Origin: Streptomyces sp. 1331.2
GTDB lineage: Bacteria > Actinomycetota > Actinomycetes > Streptomycetales > Streptomycetaceae
Length of the DNA: 64,000 nucleotides
Assembly (NCBI RefSeq): GCF_900199205.1
Contig: NZ_OBMJ01000001.1
Coordinates: 4,281,001 to 4,345,000, forward strand
Direction of reading: 5' to 3'
How positions within the stretch are numbered: the stretch's first letter is position 1; the number at the start of each line of letters is the position of its first letter. The translations under genes and the position numbers were made by a program. This document shows, piece by piece, positions 60,538 to 64,000 of this stretch. The notes under the pieces were generated by a model. It saw only the letters and a program-made list of their open reading frames with translations, was not told the origin of the DNA and did no database searches.

Positions 60538-61542
60538 TCAGTCGGCGATGCGGACGAGCATCTTGCCGGTGTTGGCCCCGCGCAGCATGCCGAGGAACGC
60601 GTCCACCACACCGTCGAAGCCGTCCACGATCGTCTCGTCCGGGACGACGGCACCCGAGCGCAGGTGCGGGACGAGGAAGTCGTACAGTTCCGGCCGGGCG
60701 TCGAGGTGGTTGCGGACCAGGAAGCCCTCCAGCCGCAGGCTCTTGCCGACGACGTCGTAGAGGTTGCGCGGCGCGGGCGGCGGGGTCTGCGGGTTGTTGT
60801 ACTGGGCGACGGCGCCGCACCAGGCGATCCGGCCGTGGTCGCGCAGGGTGTCGATGGCGGCCGCGAGGTGGTCGCCGCCCACGTTGTCCAGGTAGACGTG
60901 CAGCCCCTCGGGGGCGGCCTCGCGCAGGCGGTCGGCGATCGGGCCGTCGTGGTAGTCGAAGGCGGCGTCGAAGCCGAGCTTCTCGGTGAGGTGGGCGGCC
61001 TTGGCGGCCGAGCCGGTGCTGCCGATGATCCGTCCGGCGCCGAGCAGCCGGGCGAGCTGTCCGGCGGCGGTGCCGACGCCGCCGGCGGCTGCCGAGATGA
61101 AGATCGTCTCGTCGGGCTGGAGCCGGGCGACCCGGGTCAGACCGACGAAGGCGGACAGGCCGGTGCCGCCGAGCACCGACAGGTGCGCGCTGAGCGGGAC
61201 GCCGTCGAACTCGGGCAGCACGAAGGAGCCTTCGGCGGTGACCACCGAGTGGGTGCGCCAGGCCTGGCGGTGGAGGATGACCGTCCCGACGGGCAGGGCG
61301 TCGGTCCGGGACTCCACCACCCGGCCGACGGTGCGGCCCTCCAACGGGGCGTGCAGGTCCCAGCCGCCCTCGTCCATCTCCTCGCGCATGTACGGGTCGA
61401 CGGACTGGTAGATGTTCTCGACCAGGGCCTCGCCCGCCGCGAGCGCCGGGATGCTCTCCTCGACGAAGGCGAAGTTCTCGGCGGTCGGCGCGCCGTCGGG
61501 GCGGGAGACCAGGTGGACGGCGCGGGCGGTGGGGCGGGACAT
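60538..61542 (-). CDS. NADP-dependent zinc-free MDR oxidoreductase
   Basis: 334 residues of the medium-chain dehydrogenase/reductase superfamily, leukotriene B4 12-hydroxydehydrogenase/curcumin-reductase type. The N-terminal substrate domain holds YQSVDPYMREEMDEGGW, the nucleotide fold ISAAAGGVGTAAGQLARLLG (about 145-165), and YLDNVGGDHLAAAIDTLRD follows. No zinc-ligand pattern. These enzymes reduce enone double bonds. The ATG at 61542 is used because the protein then begins at the domain start. Divergent from a LysR gene with an inverted repeat between, suggesting LysR control. Confidence 0.9.
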   Translation of the reverse strand: MSRPTARAVHLVSRPDGAPTAENFAFVEESIPALAAGEALVENIYQSVDPYMREEMDEGGWDLHAPLEGRTVGRVVESRTDALPVGTVILHRQAWRTHSVVTAEGSFVLPEFDGVPLSAHLSVLGGTGLSAFVGLTRVARLQPDETIFISAAAGGVGTAAGQLARLLGAGRIIGSTGSAAKAAHLTEKLGFDAAFDYHDGPIADRLREAAPEGLHVYLDNVGGDHLAAAIDTLRDHGRIAWCGAVAQYNNPQTPPPAPRNLYDVVGKSLRLEGFLVRNHLDARPELYDFLVPHLRSGAVVPDETIVDGFDGVVDAFLGMLRGANTGKMLVRIAD

Positions 61543-61622
61543 CGGTGCTCCGGACGGGTGAGGACGGGCGGGATGTGACCACCGTAGGAAGCGGGGGAGC
61601 GGTCGGGCAGGGGCATCCGTCG

Positions 61623-61641
61623 ATGGAACGGCGCTTTCCAT
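61623..61641. promoter_or_regulatory. Inverted repeat between the LysR and oxidoreductase genes
   Basis: ATGGAA (61623-61628), a 7-base spacer and TTCCAT (61636-61641): a perfect dyad in the T-N11-A form expected for LysR boxes. A half-site CGATGGA recurs at about 61651. LysR -10 candidate TAGATT at 61674-61679. Confidence 0.55.
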
Positions 61642-61686
61642 GAGCGGGATCGATGGATCGGCCCACCGGCCGATAGATTCGGGGGC

Positions 61687-62712
61687 ATGACCGATCTCGC
61701 CCCGCACGAGCTGCGGATCCTGGTCGCCGTCGACGAGGAGCAGAGCTTCACGGCGGCCGCCGCGCGCCTGGACACCACCCAGTCCGCCGTCTCGCACGCC
61801 GTGCGCGCCTGCGAGCGGAAGCTCGGGGCGGTGCTCTTCGAGCGCGGGCGCCACGGCGCACGCCCCACCGCGGCCGGCGCCCGCGCCGTGGCGTACGCCC
61901 GCCGGATCCTACGGCTGCTGGACGCGATCGGCCCAGAGGTCCGCGGCGCGGGCACGGGCGGGCCGTTGACCGGCACCCTGCGGATCGCCGCCTTCCGCAG
62001 CGCCGCCGCCCACCTGCTGCCGTCCGTCCTGGCCCGGCTCGCCGAGCGCCACCCCGGGCTCGGCACGCACGTCCGGATCGTCCGGGAGATCGGCCGCGGC
62101 ACCGCCGGGGAGGTCGCCGACGGCCGCGCCGACCTCGGGCTGGCCACTCTGGACGCCGGCGGCCCGCCGGCCGTGCCCGGGCTGGTCGCGGTGCGGCTGT
62201 ACGAGGAGGCGTACGCGCTCGCACACCCGCAGGGCCACCGGGCGCCGCGCGAGCTGCCGCTGGTCGACTGGGACGAGAACTGCGGCTCGTACACCCGGGA
62301 CTGGTGGCAGCGGCAGGACTGGATCCCGCCCGCGACCGTGAACGTGGAGGACGACACGGTGGCCCTCTCGCTGGTCGCCCAGGGCCTCGGCATGGCGATC
62401 ATGCCCCGGACCGCCCTGCTCGGCGCCCCGGCCGGGCTCGCCGTCACCGACCTCGGGCCGCGCCCGCCGAGCCGCTTCGTCGGGTACGTCACCACGCCCG
62501 AGCTGGCGGGGACGGCCGCCGTCCGGGCGCTGATCCGCGAACTGCGCGACGTCCCGCTGCCGGTGGGGCTGGCGCCCGCTCAGCTCGCGACGGCTACTCA
62601 GCTCTCGAAGACCGGTCAGCTCCCGGCGCCCGCTCAGCTCCCGGCGCCCGCTCGGCCCTCCACGGCCTCCCGGAGCCGCCGGAACTCCTCGGCCAGCGCG
62701 TCCAGCGTGTAG
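61687..62712 (+). CDS. LysR-family transcriptional regulator
   Basis: 341 residues. The N-terminal winged helix (ELRILVAVDEEQSFTAAAAR, then TQSAVSHAVRACERKLGAVL) and the substrate-binding domain (TLRIAAFRSAAAHLLPSVLA, DGRADLGLATL, VALSLVAQGLGMAIMPRTAL) are complete by about residue 300. The last ~40 residues (LPAPAQLPAPARPSTASRSR region) read antisense through an 18-base duplication and the 3' end of mug, so the stop seems to have been lost and replaced. Divergent from the MDR oxidoreductase. Short or no leader. Confidence 0.87.
   Translation: MTDLAPHELRILVAVDEEQSFTAAAARLDTTQSAVSHAVRACERKLGAVLFERGRHGARPTAAGARAVAYARRILRLLDAIGPEVRGAGTGGPLTGTLRIAAFRSAAAHLLPSVLARLAERHPGLGTHVRIVREIGRGTAGEVADGRADLGLATLDAGGPPAVPGLVAVRLYEEAYALAHPQGHRAPRELPLVDWDENCGSYTRDWWQRQDWIPPATVNVEDDTVALSLVAQGLGMAIMPRTALLGAPAGLAVTDLGPRPPSRFVGYVTTPELAGTAAVRALIRELRDVPLPVGLAPAQLATATQLSKTGQLPAPAQLPAPARPSTASRSRRNSSASASSV
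62617..62652 (+). repeat. 18-base direct duplication in the LysR/mug 3' overlap
   Basis: CAGCTCCCGGCGCCCGCT occurs twice in direct tandem (62617-62634 and 62635-62652). It covers the mug stop codon and encodes the QLPAPAQLPAPA of the LysR tail. Confidence 0.92.
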
Positions 62713-63248
62713 TGCGCGTTGAGCCCGCTGGGGTTGGGCAGCACCCACACCTCGGTGGAGCCGAGGCCCTCCGGCTGGCGCCCGATCGCGGCCCGCCGTT
62801 GCCCGAAGGCCGTCCGGTAGGCGCCGATGCCGAGCACGGCCAGCACCCGCGGGCGCAGCCGCAGCACCCGCTCGCGGAGCGCGGCGCCGCCCTCCCGCAG
62901 TTCCTCGGCGGTCAGCTCGTCCGCCTTGGCGGTGGTGCGCGGGGCGACGTTGGTGATGCCCAGGCCGAGCGCGAGCAGTTCGCCCTGTTCGTCCGGCCGG
63001 TACTGGCGCGGGGTGAAACCGGAGCGGTGCAGGGCGGGCCAGAAGCGGTTGCCGGGGCGGGCGAAGTGGTGCCCGGTGGCGCCGGACCACAGGCCCGGGT
63101 TGATGCCGCAGAACAGCACCCGCAGCCCGGGCCCGGTGACGTCCGGGATGGTGGTGTCCTTGGCGGCCAGCAGCTGTTCGGCGGTGGGTTTGGCGGCGGG
63201 TTTGGCGGCGGGCCGGGTGCTCGGCTCCCTCGGCGTCTGCGACTTCAC
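62634..63248 (-). CDS. mug: Mug-type G/U(T) mismatch-specific DNA glycosylase
   Basis: Removes uracil or thymine opposite guanine in DNA repair. 204 residues. A Pro/Lys-rich N-terminus (about 1-30) precedes the UDG-fold with motif FCGINPGLWSGATGHHFARP (about 47-66), which includes the family GINPG, and motif VLPNPSGLNAHY (about 172-183). The GTG start overlaps the stop of the upstream PAP2 gene (GTGA), so the two are cotranscribed. The 3' end overlaps the LysR frame by 79 bases. Confidence 0.92.
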   Translation of the reverse strand: MKSQTPREPSTRPAAKPAAKPTAEQLLAAKDTTIPDVTGPGLRVLFCGINPGLWSGATGHHFARPGNRFWPALHRSGFTPRQYRPDEQGELLALGLGITNVAPRTTAKADELTAEELREGGAALRERVLRLRPRVLAVLGIGAYRTAFGQRRAAIGRQPEGLGSTEVWVLPNPSGLNAHYTLDALAEEFRRLREAVEGRAGAGS

Positions 63249-64000
63249 CCGGCCAAGTCTGCCGTGCCCTTCGACGGCGTCGTACGGCGGCTGCGCAGCC
63301 ACCGCAGGCCGAACACCACCGCGGCCGCGTACGCCCAGCCGACGAAGACGTCGATGATGAAGTGCTCCGCGCCGTAGACCAGGGTGAAGGTCATCGCGAG
63401 CGGATAGCCGACCAGCACCGCCCGCAGCCAGGGCCGGGCGGTGGGCCAGAAGTGGAACAGCAGCATCGCCGGGTAGGCGGAGTGCAGCGAGGGCATCGCG
63501 GCGACGTCGTTGGCGAACTGACTGCCGTTCTCCAGCAGCGAGTCGGCCTGCGGGAGCCCGCTCGCCGAGATCACCTCCCAGACCACCCGGGACAGGTGCG
63601 GCAGGTTGCCCTGCTGGGCGACCAGCCACGGCGGGTCGGCCGGGTAGAGCAGGTAGGTGGCGAAGCCCGCGAAGGTGAGCGTCAGGTAGCAGGCGAGCAG
63701 TTGCCGGAACCGGTGGTGCGCGCGCCGCCAGAGCACCGCGAGCAGGAGGAAGACCACGAAGAAGTGCGAGAGGTAGACGCCCACCGCCGCGTAGTCGTAC
63801 CAGTGCGGCGAGCCGGGGGTGTAGAGGGCGTGCTGGAGCCGGACGGTCCAGGTCTCGCCGAAGCCCAGCGCCTCGTCGAAGCGCAGCTGTGGCAGCCAGT
63901 GCGGGGCCCACGGGGTGTGCGCGCCGTAGCCGCGCAGCAGCGAGTACGTCCACACCACGGCCATCACCGGGACCCAGTCGCGCAGGACCAGGAGGAAGCC
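63245..64000 (-). CDS. PAP2-family membrane phosphatase/phosphotransferase, N-terminus beyond the window
   Basis: The frame runs open from the right edge (GFLLVLRDWVPVMAVVW) so the protein is longer than the 251 residues seen. It has about five membrane segments. The inositolphosphotransferase/Aur1-like PAP2 signature is present: DVAAMPSLHSAYPAML and LVYGAEHFIIDVFVGW, giving the two catalytic histidines and the aspartate. It should dephosphorylate or transfer lipid phosphates at the outer membrane face. The mug start codon overlaps its stop. Confidence 0.86.
   Translation of the reverse strand, partial: GFLLVLRDWVPVMAVVWTYSLLRGYGAHTPWAPHWLPQLRFDEALGFGETWTVRLQHALYTPGSPHWYDYAAVGVYLSHFFVVFLLLAVLWRRAHHRFRQLLACYLTLTFAGFATYLLYPADPPWLVAQQGNLPHLSRVVWEVISASGLPQADSLLENGSQFANDVAAMPSLHSAYPAMLLFHFWPTARPWLRAVLVGYPLAMTFTLVYGAEHFIIDVFVGWAYAAAVVFGLRWLRSRRTTPSKGTADLAG

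Overview
The window is high-GC actinobacterial DNA from a filamentous Streptomycetaceae genome (Streptomyces or Kitasatospora; I cannot separate these from sequence alone). The evidence is the presence of chaplins and rodlins, an AfsA/gamma-butyrolactone receptor locus, the futalosine menaquinone genes mqnL/P/M/E, many GTG starts, four-base start/stop overlaps, and strong G/C at third codon positions. No rRNA, tRNA, CRISPR array or insertion sequence was recognised. Both ends cut genes: hemD at the left, a PAP2-family membrane protein at the right.

Layout. 1-2.6 kb: end of the tetrapyrrole operon (hemD, hemB). 2.6-7.0 kb: an island of small secreted proteins, with two rodlins, three short chaplins and three unrecognised exported proteins; two or three promoter-like sites resemble the sigma-BldN consensus. 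7.1-12.4 kb: secreted SGNH hydrolase with a ricin lectin domain, a PIG-V-like membrane mannosyltransferase, and a MarR regulator with a DHA2 efflux pump. 12.5-20.4 kb: hemL, a histidine phosphatase and the System II cytochrome c maturation operon (resA-like, ccdA, resB, ccsA). 20.5-23.3 kb: an afsA homologue with two gamma-butyrolactone-receptor-type TetR genes and three ARE-like operators. 23.4-25.3 kb: acyl-CoA carboxylase beta and epsilon subunits. 25.7-34.7 kb: menaquinone genes mqnL-mqnP and mqnM-lrp-dehydratase-mqnE, separated by an alpha/beta hydrolase, a MOSC protein and a cyclase-family protein on the other strand. 34.8-44.6 kb: cell envelope and signalling genes (L,D-transpeptidase-like protein, KAS III, TetR, AfsK-type Ser/Thr kinase, galE, HtrA protease, a histidine kinase without an adjacent regulator).

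45-55.1 kb holds a ten-gene complex I-like operon, nuoABCHIJKLMN, with no nuoD, E, F or G. It is followed by htpX. 56.2-64 kb: MocR regulator and DMT exporter with overlapping start codons, a BlaI/M56 peptidase pair, a decayed coding remnant, a divergent MDR oxidoreductase/LysR pair, a Mug-type DNA glycosylase and the PAP2 protein.

Functional links: heme synthesis (hemD, hemB, hemL), cytochrome c maturation, menaquinone synthesis and a proton-pumping membrane module together make this a respiratory region. It is interleaved with developmental functions (hydrophobic sheath proteins, butyrolactone signalling, AfsK-like kinase). The least explained parts are the unknown exported proteins of the chaplin/rodlin island, the butyrolactone locus with no recognisable biosynthetic cluster beside it, and the NuoD-less complex I operon.
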